Shown: positions 18,623 through 29,000, numbered from the stretch's first letter. The stretch is DNA of 64,000 nucleotides from Marmoricola sp. OAE513 (GCF_040546585.1 NZ_JBEPOC010000001.1:1612001-1676000), one strand, 5' to 3'. Program-made: numbers and translations. The notes: generated from the letters alone by a model not told the origin.

Positions 18623-19150
18623 GTGAACCTCTACTCGTTCGAGGGCAAGAGCCCCACCGTGCACCCCGAGGCGTTCGTCGCCCCGACCGCGACCTTGATC
18701 GGCGACGTGACGATCGAGAAGGGCGCGAGCGTCTGGTACGGCGCCGTCCTGCGCGCGGACATCTGCACGATCATCGTGCGCGAGGGCGCCAACATCCAGG
18801 ACAACTCCGTCGTGCACGGCGCCCCGCACACCACCGTCGAGATCGGCGCCAACGCGACCGTCGCCCACAGCTGCGTCGTGCACGGCTCGTTGCTCGGTGA
18901 GGGCTCGCTGCTCGGCAACGGCAGCACGATGCTCGACGACGTCGTCATCGGCGCGGGGTCGCTGATCGCCGCCGGCTCGCTGCTGACCCCGGGCACCCAG
19001 GTCCCCGACGGCGTCCTGGCGGCCGGCTCCCCCGCGGTGGTGAAGAAGCCGATCGAGGACGGATCGATGCCGCAGTTCTGGCTGCACGGCAACCCGCCGT
19101 ACTACCAGGAGCTGGCCCAGCGGCACGCTGCCGGGATTGAGCCCGTGTGA
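18623..19150 (+). CDS. Gamma-class carbonic anhydrase-like hexapeptide-repeat protein
   Basis: 175 residues of left-handed beta-helix hexapeptide repeats (IGDVTIEKGASVWYGAVLRAD and later IGANATVAHSCVVHGSLLGE, given here in part: VWYGAVLRAD, IQDNSVVHG, VAHSCVVHG). The three zinc-type His residues of gamma-carbonic anhydrases are seen in VVHGAPH, VAHS and VVHG. Reaction in the family: hydration of CO2; many YrdA-like members lack strong activity. GTG start at 18623, ten bases after the cyclase stop, so it may be co-transcribed. Confidence 0.88.
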   Translation: MNLYSFEGKSPTVHPEAFVAPTATLIGDVTIEKGASVWYGAVLRADICTIIVREGANIQDNSVVHGAPHTTVEIGANATVAHSCVVHGSLLGEGSLLGNGSTMLDDVVIGAGSLIAAGSLLTPGTQVPDGVLAAGSPAVVKKPIEDGSMPQFWLHGNPPYYQELAQRHAAGIEPV

Positions 19151-19160
19151 CCGCAGGTCG

Positions 19161-19198
19161 TGTGCCTGAGCGCGCGCTACAGCGCGCGCTCAGGCACA
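19161..19198. terminator. Bidirectional terminator between convergent genes
   Basis: Perfect 18-bp stem, TGTGCCTGAGCGCGCGCT against AGCGCGCGCTCAGGCACA, with a 2-base centre, exactly between the ends of the carbonic-anhydrase-like gene (+) and the oxidoreductase gene (-). Confidence 0.9.
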
Positions 19199-19201
19199 CA
19201 A

Positions 19202-20626
19202 CTACAGCTTGCGGAGTGCGGTCTCCGCGGCGTGGAAGCCGCCCATGCCGTGTACTCCCCCTCCGGGCGGAGCGGCGGAGGAGCAGAGGTACACGCCCTT
19301 CACCCCGATCGTGTACGGGTTGAGCGCGGGGCGGGGGCGGAAGACGATCTGGCGTGCGGTGTTCGCGCCGGCGCCGATGTCGCCGCCGATGTAGTTCGCG
19401 TTGTACGACGCCATGTCGGTGGCCGACCGTACGTAGGTCCCCACGATGCGCTCGCGGAAGCCCGGGGCGAACCGCTCGATCTGTGCGGTCAGCGCCTCGG
19501 TGGCATCACCGGTGTAGCCGGCCGGGACGTGCGCGTAGGCCCAGAGCGGATTCACCGACCCTGCCGAGCGGGACGGGTCGGCGAGGTACTGCTGCCCGAC
19601 CAGGGCGAACGGGCGCTCGGGCATCTCACCCCGTGCGGTCGCCGCCTCGACGGACACGATCTCCTCGGCGGTGCCGCCGATGTGCAGGGTCCCGGCCCGG
19701 CGACAGTCCTCGTTGGTCCAGGGCACGTCGCCCTCGATCGCGTAGTCGACCTTGTGCACCGCGGGCCCGTACTCGTACTTGGTGAAGGCGCGCTTGATGC
19801 GCCCGGGCAGCACGTCGCCGTACAGGTCGAGGACGCCGGCGGGTGCGAGGTCGAGCAGCACGACGTCAGGCTCGAAACCGACCTCCTCGGCCAGCTGGGC
19901 CCGCGAGGCCACCCGGACGTCGGTGCGGACGCTGCCGCCCAGGGACTCGAGCTTGCTGATCAGCGCGTTCGCGATGGACTGGCTGCCACCTTCGGCGACA
20001 GGCCACCCGGCGTGGTGCGCCGCTGCCGTCAGCATCAGCCCGATGGAACCGCTCAGCGGGGTGTCGAGCCGACCGAACGCGTGTGCCGCGACGCCCATGT
20101 AGAGCGCGCGCGCCGGGTCGCCCTTCCAGTGCTTCACCGTCAGCGTCCCCGGCATCAGCGCCTGCGGACCGAACCGACCGAACGCGATCGGGTGCTTGGG
20201 CAGGTGCACCGCGGGTCCCATGGCGTCGACGGCGATCTTCGGAAAGGTGCGAGCGAGCGGACCGAAGACCCGGTGCCACGACCGGGCGTCCGCGCCGATC
20301 GTCCGGTCCGTGTCGCTCATCGTCCGCGTGACGATGCCGGCGCGACCGTCGTCGAGCGGGTGCGCGAACTCGACCTCGGGCCACAGCCAGCGCAACCCGT
20401 GCTCGGCCAGCCCCAGTGTCGAGAGGTACGGCGAGGCGACGCCGGTCGGGTGGAACGCCGAGCAGTCGTCGTGCAGCAGACCGGGCACGATCCGCTCGGT
20501 GGTCCGGGTGCCACCGCCGGCGACCGAGGCCGCCTCCAGCACCGTGACCTCCAGGCCCGCTTGCGCGAGCCGGACGGCTCCGGCCAGACCATTCGGGCCG
20601 CTGCCGACCACCACTGCCCTGCTCAT
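19202..20626 (-). CDS. FAD-dependent phytoene-desaturase-like (CrtI family) oxidoreductase
   Basis: 474 residues. The N terminus has the dinucleotide fold VVVGSGPNGLAGAVRLAQAGLEVTVLEAA (key part GSGPNGLAGAV, about 8-18, then E31). Near the C terminus, GVYLCSSAAPPGGGVHGMGGFHAA is the CrtI/amine-oxidase FAD-binding end (key part PPGGGVHGMGG). Substrate is unknown; homologues annotated as phytoene dehydrogenase-like occur widely outside carotenoid operons. It follows the DUF3556 gene by 25 bases, so both likely share a promoter and the PucR regulator upstream. Confidence 0.87.
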   Translation of the reverse strand: MSRAVVVGSGPNGLAGAVRLAQAGLEVTVLEAASVAGGGTRTTERIVPGLLHDDCSAFHPTGVASPYLSTLGLAEHGLRWLWPEVEFAHPLDDGRAGIVTRTMSDTDRTIGADARSWHRVFGPLARTFPKIAVDAMGPAVHLPKHPIAFGRFGPQALMPGTLTVKHWKGDPARALYMGVAAHAFGRLDTPLSGSIGLMLTAAAHHAGWPVAEGGSQSIANALISKLESLGGSVRTDVRVASRAQLAEEVGFEPDVVLLDLAPAGVLDLYGDVLPGRIKRAFTKYEYGPAVHKVDYAIEGDVPWTNEDCRRAGTLHIGGTAEEIVSVEAATARGEMPERPFALVGQQYLADPSRSAGSVNPLWAYAHVPAGYTGDATEALTAQIERFAPGFRERIVGTYVRSATDMASYNANYIGGDIGAGANTARQIVFRPRPALNPYTIGVKGVYLCSSAAPPGGGVHGMGGFHAAETALRKL

Positions 20627-20651
20627 CAGGTCTCCACCTTGCCGTTGCGCA

Positions 20652-22499
20652 TCAGGTCGTCGCGCCGCTCGTCAGCGTCTGCTGCCGAACGTACCCGGGG
20701 GCGGTCCAGGTAGTCGTCAACGGGATCGGCCCGTTCGGCAGCCAGGGCTGCTCGGCCACGCAGTCCGAGACGTTCCAGGTGCCACGCTCGACGATGCCCA
20801 GGGCCGCGTCGATGACGCGGTACTCCTGCGGCGGGTTCAGCCACGGCGTGCGCTGCGACTCGCAGTAGGCGACGACCAGGTCACCGGGTTCCAGGTTCAG
20901 CCGCTTCTGCACCGCGGCGATCATCCGCTCGTCGTGCAGGTGACCGTCGCCGAAGTTCCAGCCGAGGATCACGTTGCAGACGAACTCGCCGTCGCGGATG
21001 GTCCGGGTGTCGATGTCGTCGAGGTGAACCCGCGCCGCCGAGTACAGGCCGCGCCCCTGGCTGTGCAGCGACCGCCAGGAGTTGACCTTCTGCAGGGTCA
21101 TCTCCGCGTCGTCCTTCTCGTACGGCATCGGCGCCATCCGCTGCAGCTGGTCGATCTGGTTCTCCACCAGGGGCAGCTCGTTGAGCCGGTCCTCGATGCC
21201 CGGCTTCATCAACCAGATCGCCGAGGCCCAGTTGCCGGCGTACTGGCGCATCGAGGGCAGGAACGAGACCAGGTCGGGGCGCAGGTTGCCGAGCACCGGG
21301 CCGAAGAGGAGGAGTGCGAACACGGGGATCAGCAGCAGCGGCTTGTCGAACTCCCAGATGTTGTAGACCGACGCGTCGAAGCCGTCGCCGAACCCTCCCC
21401 ACAGCACGATCGCGATGTAGCCGAAGTACACGTTCCACTCCAGCGGCACGGCGAGCGGGAACGTCGAGGTGATGAAGATGTGGAAGAGCAGCATCGCGAT
21501 CGCACCGAGCATCGCGACCGTGTTGCTGGTGGTCAGCAGCAGCACCAGAGGGATCAGGATCTCGATCGTGGTGCCGCCGACGTGGGCCATGAAGAACGCC
21601 AGCTTGCTGGGCCGCAGGTCCTCGGGGAAGTTCCGGTAGTGCGCGCGCTTGGCGAAACGCGGCTGCCCCGGCTGGTTGGAGACCATCGCCGGGACGACGT
21701 TGGAGAAGTGCAGGCCCAGCTTCGAGGTCCCGGCCCCGATCCAGACGACGCAGATGATGATCTTGAACGCGACGACCAGGTCGACGAAGTCTCCGTTCGA
21801 GGCGTCGCTCTGCAGGGCGATCGCCCCGAGCGTCGCGGAGAACAGCATGATCGGCAGGTACTGCTCGGACCGTGCGGCCAGGAAGATGACCTTGTCGCGC
21901 AGACCCATCAGCGGCATCGCGACCAGGATCGGGATGAACGCGTACGCCGGCACCAGCTCCTGCGGCCCGGTACCGACCGGCACGTGCGGCACGACCTCGG
22001 CCGGGATCACCAGCGGGTAGACGAGGCTGGCCAGCACGACGAGGTACAGGACCACGTCTCCGACGGTCCGCTCGTCGCCGCCGGTGCCCGGGACCCGCGT
22101 CCCCCACGGGGCCATCCGCAGGGTGCCTGGTCGGACCCAGAAGCGGACGTTGCCGAGCATCGGCGCGAAGTGCCCGCACAGCGGGCCGAAAGCGCCACCG
22201 AGGCCGAGCACCTCGAGCAGCATCAGCCAGACCGCCAGCTTCTGGTAGACGACGATGTTGTCGAACCAGGTGCTCGGATCGGTGAACGCGACGCCGGTGG
22301 TCGTCCACGACGTGATCGCGAGCCCGACCGCGAAGTAGAGACCGAGCATCTTCAGCACGTACACGATGTTCAGCACGCGCGGGGTGCCGAAGCCGTCGTC
22401 GACCCAGTTCACCGCCAGGATCCGGATCCGCTCGGTCAGCGGGAGCTTGAGGAAGACGGCCGGCTCGACCGGCGGGTCGCTCGGGTTGATGAATCCCAT
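20652..22499 (-). CDS. DUF3556-type multi-pass membrane protein
   Basis: 615 residues. The N-terminal two thirds carry about ten hydrophobic segments (for example YVLKMLGLYFAVGLAIT, VVLYLVVLASLVYPLVI, TTIEILIPLVLLLTT), the last third is soluble (LVENQIDQLQRMAPMPYEKDD to the end). The start MGFINPSDPPVEPAVFLKLP matches what I know of actinobacterial DUF3556 proteins, which are conserved in mycobacteria and have no assigned role. It is paired with a CrtI-like oxidoreductase and is divergent from a PucR regulator, so it may help process a hydrophobic substrate at the membrane (inference). Confidence 0.72.
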   Translation of the reverse strand: MGFINPSDPPVEPAVFLKLPLTERIRILAVNWVDDGFGTPRVLNIVYVLKMLGLYFAVGLAITSWTTTGVAFTDPSTWFDNIVVYQKLAVWLMLLEVLGLGGAFGPLCGHFAPMLGNVRFWVRPGTLRMAPWGTRVPGTGGDERTVGDVVLYLVVLASLVYPLVIPAEVVPHVPVGTGPQELVPAYAFIPILVAMPLMGLRDKVIFLAARSEQYLPIMLFSATLGAIALQSDASNGDFVDLVVAFKIIICVVWIGAGTSKLGLHFSNVVPAMVSNQPGQPRFAKRAHYRNFPEDLRPSKLAFFMAHVGGTTIEILIPLVLLLTTSNTVAMLGAIAMLLFHIFITSTFPLAVPLEWNVYFGYIAIVLWGGFGDGFDASVYNIWEFDKPLLLIPVFALLLFGPVLGNLRPDLVSFLPSMRQYAGNWASAIWLMKPGIEDRLNELPLVENQIDQLQRMAPMPYEKDDAEMTLQKVNSWRSLHSQGRGLYSAARVHLDDIDTRTIRDGEFVCNVILGWNFGDGHLHDERMIAAVQKRLNLEPGDLVVAYCESQRTPWLNPPQEYRVIDAALGIVERGTWNVSDCVAEQPWLPNGPIPLTTTWTAPGYVRQQTLTSGATT

Positions 22500-22618
22500 G
22501 GAGTGAGGCTAGGGCCCCGAGATCTCCGCGGACACTGTGCTGATGGCACAAGATTCGTTCGGAAAATGCGTCCGTGCGGGACAGTTCCGCACCTTCCTTT
22601 GGTCTGGGAGCATGAAGC

Positions 22619-23926
22619 GTGCCGCTGACCGAGGACGACTTCAACCGCCGTACGACCGAGCGCGTGAGCGCGACGGCAGAGCGGATGTCGCAGAACCTGA
22701 CCGGCCTGACCCACGACCTGTTCGGCGTGCTGTCCGCTTCGATCACCGAGCTCCAGGGCGATCACGTCATCCTCGACCTGCTGCGTGCCAGCATCGAGGG
22801 CAACCTCGAGACCATCTCGCTGGTCGTCCGCTACGACCTTCCGGCGTCCGAGATCCAGGCACCACCGGCCGCGGTCGAGTACGCGCGGCGCCTCGCCCAG
22901 CGCGGCATCTCCTCCAGCGCTCTGCTGCGTGCATACCGCCTCGGCCAGGAGAACGCACTCGCCTGGAGCCTCGCCCGGATCGCCGACGAGGAGTCCGACC
23001 CGATGGTCGCCTACACCGCCGGCCAGGCGTTCACCGCGATCACCTTTCGCTACATCGACGCGGTCTCCGAGCAGGTGCTCGTGGTCTACGAGGCCGAGCG
23101 CGAGCGCTGGTTGGCCAACCGCAACACGGTGCGCGCGGTCGTTCTGACCGACCTCCTCGACTCGGGCGTCGCCGACGTCGCCCAGGCAGAGACCGCGCTG
23201 GGCTACCGGCTCCGCCAGCACCACCTCGGCGTCGTGCTCTGGCGCCCCCACGACGTCGCGCCCGGCGGTGAGCTGCGCGACCTCGAGCGGCTGCTCGGTC
23301 GCCTCGCCCGCGCCGTCGGGAGCAGCGCGCAGCCACTGTTCGCCGCCCAGGACCGCGCGATGGCGTGGGGGTGGATCCCGCTCGGTGCGCGCAACGAAGT
23401 GCCGAGTCCCGAGGACCTCGACGTCGCCGAGGACGACGGCGTCCTGATCGCGGTGGGTACGCCCGCGTCGGGGCCGGACGGGTTCCGGCGTACCCACCTG
23501 GACGCGCTGCGCGCCCAGTCGGTGGCGATGGTGGCGCAGGAGCAGGCCCAACCCGTCACGTCGTACGGCGATCCCTCGGTCCGTGCGGCGGCGCTGCTCG
23601 CCGGCGACCTCGACGGCACCCGCCGCCTGGTCGCCGATGCCCTCGGCGACCTGGCCGAGGACTCCGAGAGCGCCGAGCGGCTGCGCGAGACGGTGCGCGT
23701 CTTCCTCTCGACCCGGAACAGCTTCGCGGCCACCGCACAGCTGGTGCACCTGCACAAGAACACGGTGAAGTACCGGGTCGACCGCGCGGTCGAGGCCCGC
23801 GGTCGGGGGCTGGACGAGGACCGCCTCGAGCTCGAGCTCGCGCTGATCGCGTGCCGCTGGCTCGGCACCGCGGCATTGGTCCCCGCGCACAGTCCCGTCG
23901 CCGGAATTGGTGCGCCACCGACCTGA
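22619..23926 (+). CDS. PucR/CdaR-type transcriptional regulator
   Basis: 435 residues. The C terminus has the PucR helix-turn-helix (FLSTRNSFAATAQLVHLHKN followed by TVKYRVDRA, about 360-390), with an upstream GGDEF-like/CdaR-type middle domain and an all-alpha N-terminal sensor region. GTG at 22619 is the start of the complete frame. It is transcribed away from the DUF3556/oxidoreductase pair across a 119-base gap, the usual layout for a regulator of a divergent operon. Ligand unknown. Confidence 0.87.
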   Translation: MPLTEDDFNRRTTERVSATAERMSQNLTGLTHDLFGVLSASITELQGDHVILDLLRASIEGNLETISLVVRYDLPASEIQAPPAAVEYARRLAQRGISSSALLRAYRLGQENALAWSLARIADEESDPMVAYTAGQAFTAITFRYIDAVSEQVLVVYEAERERWLANRNTVRAVVLTDLLDSGVADVAQAETALGYRLRQHHLGVVLWRPHDVAPGGELRDLERLLGRLARAVGSSAQPLFAAQDRAMAWGWIPLGARNEVPSPEDLDVAEDDGVLIAVGTPASGPDGFRRTHLDALRAQSVAMVAQEQAQPVTSYGDPSVRAAALLAGDLDGTRRLVADALGDLAEDSESAERLRETVRVFLSTRNSFAATAQLVHLHKNTVKYRVDRAVEARGRGLDEDRLELELALIACRWLGTAALVPAHSPVAGIGAPPT

Positions 23927-23985
23927 CCCACGTACGTCGGGGCGGCGCAGGCTGGAGGCGTCCGCCACCGACGAGAGGAACGCCC

Positions 23986-24102
23986 GTGGGAGAGCTCATC
24001 AAGGCCTTCGCCCCGATCATGATGTTCATGCTGGTGCCGTTGTGGATCCCGATCATCGCGGTGGCGGCGGGGGCGATCAGCGACAGGCTCAAGACCGACT
24101 GA
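23986..24102 (+). CDS. 38-residue single-span membrane peptide
   Basis: GTG at 23986 with GAGAGGA ten bases upstream opens a frame of 38 codons: a charged start (VGELIKAF), one hydrophobic span (APIMMFMLVPLWIPIIAVAA) and a charged tail ending KTD. It lies 59 bases past the PucR stop. The clear ribosome site and membrane-span composition argue for a real small protein; the function is unknown. Confidence 0.55.
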   Translation: MGELIKAFAPIMMFMLVPLWIPIIAVAAGAISDRLKTD

Positions 24103-24145
24103 GGTTTCGACAGGCTCAACCACCGACCGAAGGCTCAACCACCGA
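24103..24145. repeat. Dispersed repeat, intergenic copy
   Basis: GGTTTCGACAGGCTCAACC with CACCGA (24103-24126) followed by a partial second copy (24131-24145), directly after the stop of the 38-codon gene. This non-coding copy defines the element that is coding elsewhere. Confidence 0.75.
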
Positions 24146-24162
24146 CTGGGTACGGTGACGCC

Positions 24163-24489
24163 GTGAACGAGCCCTCCCGTGTCAGAACCTGGTTCCGCGT
24201 CATCGCCTTCGCCGAGGCCTGTTCCTGGTTGGGCCTGCTGATCGGGATGTACGTCAAGTACGTGCCGGAGACGACCGAGGTCGGTGTGAAGATCTTCGGA
24301 CCGATCCACGGCGGGATCTTCCTGGCCTACGTGCTGATCACGCTCACCGCCTGGCGGGTCTTCGGCTGGTCGTTCCGCGTCGGGGCACTCGCCCTGGTCG
24401 CCAGCATCCCGCCGTTCGCGACCGCGTTGTTCGAGGTCCTGGCCGACCGCGCCGGACTCCTCGGCGAGCGCGAGAACGCCACCACCTGA
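24163..24489 (+). CDS. DUF3817 family small membrane protein
   Basis: 108 residues with three membrane segments (about 10-30, 45-65, 72-92) and the motif FGPIHGGIFLAYV, typical of DUF3817 proteins; these resemble an isolated membrane part of glycine/MFS-type transporters and have no known activity. GTG at 24163 is the first start after the repeat. No partner gene is obvious. Confidence 0.8.
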   Translation: MNEPSRVRTWFRVIAFAEACSWLGLLIGMYVKYVPETTEVGVKIFGPIHGGIFLAYVLITLTAWRVFGWSFRVGALALVASIPPFATALFEVLADRAGLLGERENATT

Positions 24490-24559
24490 CGTACCTCCGC
24501 GCCGCACTTTTTTGTCCGAACGTGTGGCCTGGGTCACTCCGCGCTGCCAAGGTGGCCCG

Positions 24560-26026
24560 ATGACCCCTCCCAGGTTCTTCCGTGCGCTGGCCGCTGCCCT
24601 GCTCCTGACCGGCAGCCTGCTCGCCCTCACCCCGACGACAGGCAATGCCGCTTCTTGGGCCGCCCCGCCCGCCGCGACCCCGTCCCCGACCGAGCCGTGC
24701 GACTCGATCAGCCCCTACGCGATCCCGTGCGTCGCGCTCGGCAAGACGTTCGACGCCCTGGCCACCGAGTGCCGCCGGGTCGGCGTACCGGATGCGCTGT
24801 GCCTGCTACCGCTGGCCCACAAGGTGACCCAGGCTGCGCGCGACGCCTACCAGACCTCGTGGGTCCACCAGACAGCCGAGTTCCAGTCCGCACTCGGTGA
24901 CCCGCTGCCGTTCCGCGACGCGCAGTGGATCGGCACCCACAACTCGTTCAACTCGCTGGCCAACGGCCTGACGCTCTCGCACGCCGACTCCAACCAGCAG
25001 CTGACCTTGACGCAGCAGCTCGACATCGACGTCCGCTCGATCGAGCTCGACCTGCACTACATCCCCGGCATCCTCGGGCTCCTCGGACCGAAGACCGTCA
25101 CGGTCTGCCACGGCCAGGGCGCCGAGGTCGGCCACCTCGGCTGCACCTGGGAGAAGCCGTTCACCGGGGTGCTCCCGGAGGTCGCGAGCTGGCTGAACAC
25201 ACCTGCCAACAGCAACGAGGTGATCCTGCTCTACCTGGAGGACAACCTCGGCGACGCGAAGGCCTACGCCTCGGCGGTCGACACCCTGGGCAAGGTGCTC
25301 AAGCGACCCGACGGCACGTCCCTCATCTACAAGCCCGACCCGACGCAGAAGGCGGCGAACGGCTGCGTCCCGTTGTCGCTGGACACCACCCGGGACGCGG
25401 TGCGCGCCTCGGGCGCACGCGTCGTGCTCGTCGGCAAGTGCGCACCCGGCTGGTCCGGCTCGGTCTTCGACTGGAACGGCGTGCACGTCGAGGGCGGCAA
25501 GACCTCGGCGTACCAGGCGTTCCCGGCGTGCGACGGCACCTACGGGCAGAGCACCTACGACAGCCAGATGGTGCGCTACTTCGAGGACACCACCCTGGTC
25601 TCCACGCTGCTGAACCCGTCGCGCAAGCCGGCCGACCCGGAGGCGTTGACACCGGAGAAGGTCGCAGCGATGACCAGCTGCGGCGTGAACCTCTACGGCT
25701 TCGACCAGCTGCTGCCCGAGGACGGGCGGATCCAGTCGACGCTGTGGAGCTGGGCTCCGGACGAGCCACGCGCGGGCGCAGGCAGCTGCACCCTGCAGCG
25801 GCCCGACGGCCGGTGGGCCGCTGCACCGTGCACCGACCTGCACCCAGCAGCCTGCCTGTCCGGCAGCACCTGGACGCTGACCGCGCCCGTGCTCGCTGCT
25901 GATGCCGCCGCGGCGTGCACGGGGATCGGCTCGACGTTCGACCTCCCCCGCGTGGGCGACTCGAACTCGCGGCTGCACGCGGTCGCCGCCGCGACCGGCG
26001 CGTGGGTGAACTACTCGATCACCTAG
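24560..26026 (+). CDS. Secreted PI-PLC-like phosphodiesterase
   Basis: 488 residues. A Sec signal peptide (about 1-30, ALAAALLLTGSLLAL then NAA) directs export. The TIM-barrel phosphodiesterase region starts at QWIGTHNSFNS (about 122-132), which carries the first catalytic His, and DVRSIELDLHYI plus VTVCHGQGAEVGH give the acidic metal-binding strand and second His, as in Ca-dependent phosphatidylinositol-type phospholipases C. LYLEDNLGD continues the barrel. The last 80 residues are Cys-rich and end with CTDLHPAACLSG, which looks like a C-type-lectin-like or ricin-like add-on. Likely role: cleavage of phosphodiesters in lipids outside the cell (inference). Confidence 0.82.
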   Translation: MTPPRFFRALAAALLLTGSLLALTPTTGNAASWAAPPAATPSPTEPCDSISPYAIPCVALGKTFDALATECRRVGVPDALCLLPLAHKVTQAARDAYQTSWVHQTAEFQSALGDPLPFRDAQWIGTHNSFNSLANGLTLSHADSNQQLTLTQQLDIDVRSIELDLHYIPGILGLLGPKTVTVCHGQGAEVGHLGCTWEKPFTGVLPEVASWLNTPANSNEVILLYLEDNLGDAKAYASAVDTLGKVLKRPDGTSLIYKPDPTQKAANGCVPLSLDTTRDAVRASGARVVLVGKCAPGWSGSVFDWNGVHVEGGKTSAYQAFPACDGTYGQSTYDSQMVRYFEDTTLVSTLLNPSRKPADPEALTPEKVAAMTSCGVNLYGFDQLLPEDGRIQSTLWSWAPDEPRAGAGSCTLQRPDGRWAAAPCTDLHPAACLSGSTWTLTAPVLAADAAAACTGIGSTFDLPRVGDSNSRLHAVAAATGAWVNYSIT

Positions 26027-26047
26027 CGTCCTCCCGCAGAACGAGAT

Positions 26048-26080
26048 CGGTCGGCCTCCCGGATCACGGGAGGCCGACCG
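26048..26080. terminator. Bidirectional terminator between convergent secreted-protein genes
   Basis: Perfect 14-bp stem CGGTCGGCCTCCCG / CGGGAGGCCGACCG with a 5-base loop, 21 bases past the phospholipase-like stop and 17 before the end of the convergent gene. Confidence 0.88.
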
Positions 26081-26096
26081 ACGACGTCTTCAGGGA

Positions 26097-29000
26097 TCAG
26101 CGACCGGCGGCCTTCTTCGTCGAGGCCGAGGTGACCGCGACCGTCTTGTAGCCGGTCTTGGTACCGGTCACCGTGACCGCGATCTTCTTGCCCTTGGCGG
26201 AGGCCGGCACCTTGAAGGTCTTGCCGGTGGCACCGGACACGGACTTGCCGCCGATCTTCCACTGGTACTTGAGCGTGACCGGCGCGGGCCCCCAGGTCCC
26301 CGCGGTCGCCGTCAGCGTCTTGCCGACCTTCACCGTGCCGGTGATCTTGGGCTTGCCGGTGGTCAGCGTCCCCACTGCCACGGTCTTGCCGGCCGACGCG
26401 ACCGTCCGGGTGGTGTAACCGGTCTTCGTGCCGGTCACCTTCACCGTCACCGAGCGGCCGGCGTGCGCACCGGTCGGCGTGAAGGTCGAGGCGGTGGCAC
26501 CGGGTATCGCGATGCCGTTGGCGAACCACTGGAACGTGAGCGCCACCGACGCCGGCCCCCAGGTGCCCGGGACTGCGGTCAGCTTGACGCCGACCTTGGC
26601 CGTGCCGGTGACCGTCGGGGTCGGAGCCGTCAGCGAGCCCGCGGTGACGGTCGCCGTGGCGGCCGAGACCCGCGACGCCGAGGTGTAGCCGAGCTTGGTG
26701 CCCGCGACCACGACCGTGATCTCGGTGCCCACCTGGGCCGGGGCCAGGACCAGCGTGCTGGTCGTCGCGCCGGCGATCAGGCCGCCGTTGCTCAGCCACT
26801 GGTAGTTCAGCTTGACCGGGTCCGGCCCCCAGGTGCCCGGGGTGGCGGTCAGGGTCGCACCGAGCGCCGGCGTACCGGAGATCGTCGGGGTCGACGCCGA
26901 GAGCGTCCCTGGGCCCACCGGGGCCGTCGGGGCGGACGTCTTCGCCAGCGTGGTGTAGCCGGCCTTGGTGCCGGTGACGACCACGGTGATGTTCGAGTCG
27001 ACCTGGCTGGCCGGGACCACCAGGGTCGTCCCGTTCGCGCCGGCGATCGGCGTCGAGCCGGCGAACCACTGGTAGGTCAGCGCGACCGGGTCGGGACCCC
27101 AGGTGCCGGCCGTCGCGGTCAGCGTCCCGCCCACCTTGACGGTGCCGCTGATGGTCGGGACCGGTCCGGTCAGCGTGCCGTTGACGACCGCGGCGGTGCC
27201 GGTCGAGGTCTTCGTCGTCGTCGCGTACCCGGTCTTGGTCCCGGTGACGGCGATCGTGATGACCTTGGCCGCGTGGGCCGCTCCCAGCGCCAGCGTGGTG
27301 CCGGTGGCGCCGCTGATCGGGTCCGCGCCGGCGAACCACTGGTAGGTCAGCGCGACCGGGTCGGGACCCCAGCTGCCGACGGTGGCTGTCAGCGTCTCGC
27401 CGACCTTGGCGGTGCCGCCGATGGTCGGGACCGGCGCGGTCAGCGCACCCGCCGCGACCGCGGCGGTGGCCTCCGACGTCTTGGTCGTGGTCGGGTAGCC
27501 GGTCTTGGTCCCGGTCACCTTGACGGTGATCGTCTTGGTCAGCTGCGCCGGACCCAGCACCAGGGTCGAGGACGTGGCTCCGTCGATCGGGTCCGCACCG
27601 GCGAACCACTGGTAGGTCAGCGCGACCGGGGCCGGGCCCCAGGTGCCGGGCGTCGCGGTCAGCGTCTGGCCGACGGCCGGCGTACCGGACACGGTCGGGA
27701 CCGGAGCGGTGAGCTCGAGGACCATGCAGCTGATCGTCCCGCGACGCAGCGAGTGCCCGTCGGTGTCACCGTCGTCGGACCAGAGGACCTCCTTCTTGCC
27801 GGCGACGCAGGTGCTCTGCGCAGCGACGGCGAGGCCCTCGTTGTTGAGGTTCGGCATCCCGACCGGGCGGTCGAACGCGGCGTCGACGACGAAGGCTCCG
27901 GCAGCGTCGATCTTCAGCAGGGAGGTCTTGCCGTCGACGGTGTCGTCGGTGACCGCGCGGATCCGCTGGAGCTCCGGGTCGAAGTCGACGTCGGCCAGGG
28001 CCGGGAAGCCGCTGGCGATCGTCGCGACCAGGGTCGAGCTGGTGCCGTCGTTGTTCAGCGCGAACAGGTGCACCGCGCCGGTGGCCTCCACCGCGACGGC
28101 GTACAGGCCGGTGCCGTGGTTCGGGTAGGTCGACGGGGTGTACGCCGATCCGGTGGTCGGATCCACGAAGCCGTTGCCGACGAGGTAGGAGTCCGGGACC
28201 CAGGTGATGCCCTCGAGGCCGAGGTTCGCGCCGGCTGCCGGGATCTTGCTGGTCAGGTCCCACTCGTTGGTGGCGCTGATCGTCGTCCCGGTCGCGGCCG
28301 GGTCGTAGCGCAGCACCGACATCCGGCTGACGCCGCTGGCGTCGTTGTTGCGCTCGGAGGCTAGGTAGACGAACCCGTCCGGTCCGAGGGTGATGCCCTC
28401 GGTGTCCGGGGCGCCGGTGCCGCTCGGGTACTTCGGGTCCTTCGGCCAACCGGAGACCGGCACGAAGTTGTTGTCGGCGTCGCGGGTCAGCTTGAACAGC
28501 GTGCCCTTCTTGTTCTGCGCGGCCCACAGGGTGTTGGGGTCGGTCGGGTCGAAGACCAGGCCGGAGAGGTCCTGGAGGAACGTCTCGGTCTTGTCCGCGG
28601 TGGTGACGGTCTGGCCACCGGGCCAGGGAGTCGTCTCCAGGCCGGGGCAGGAGTTCGCCGCACCCTTGGTGGTGGCCTTGGTGTCGGCGAAGTTCCCGAC
28701 GCCGTCCTTGCAGCGGCCGTAGGACTGGGCGGCGTGCGAGGCCCAGGTGTAGGTCTCGATCAGCGTGCTGCCGTCGGCGGCGAACAGCCGCACCGAGTCG
28801 GCGTTGTCGAGCTCGAAGCCGAGGTCGGCCTGGTTGAGGACGAGGTAGCCCTTCGCGGCGATCGACGTGCTCGCGGGGATCGCGTAGGAGTGCGCGTCGT
28901 CGTTGTCCTTCAGCACGAATCCGGACACGTCGACGGGGGCGTTGCTGATGTTCACCAGCTCGACCCAGTCGGCCGGGCTGCCGCCGTCGGATTCGACCTC

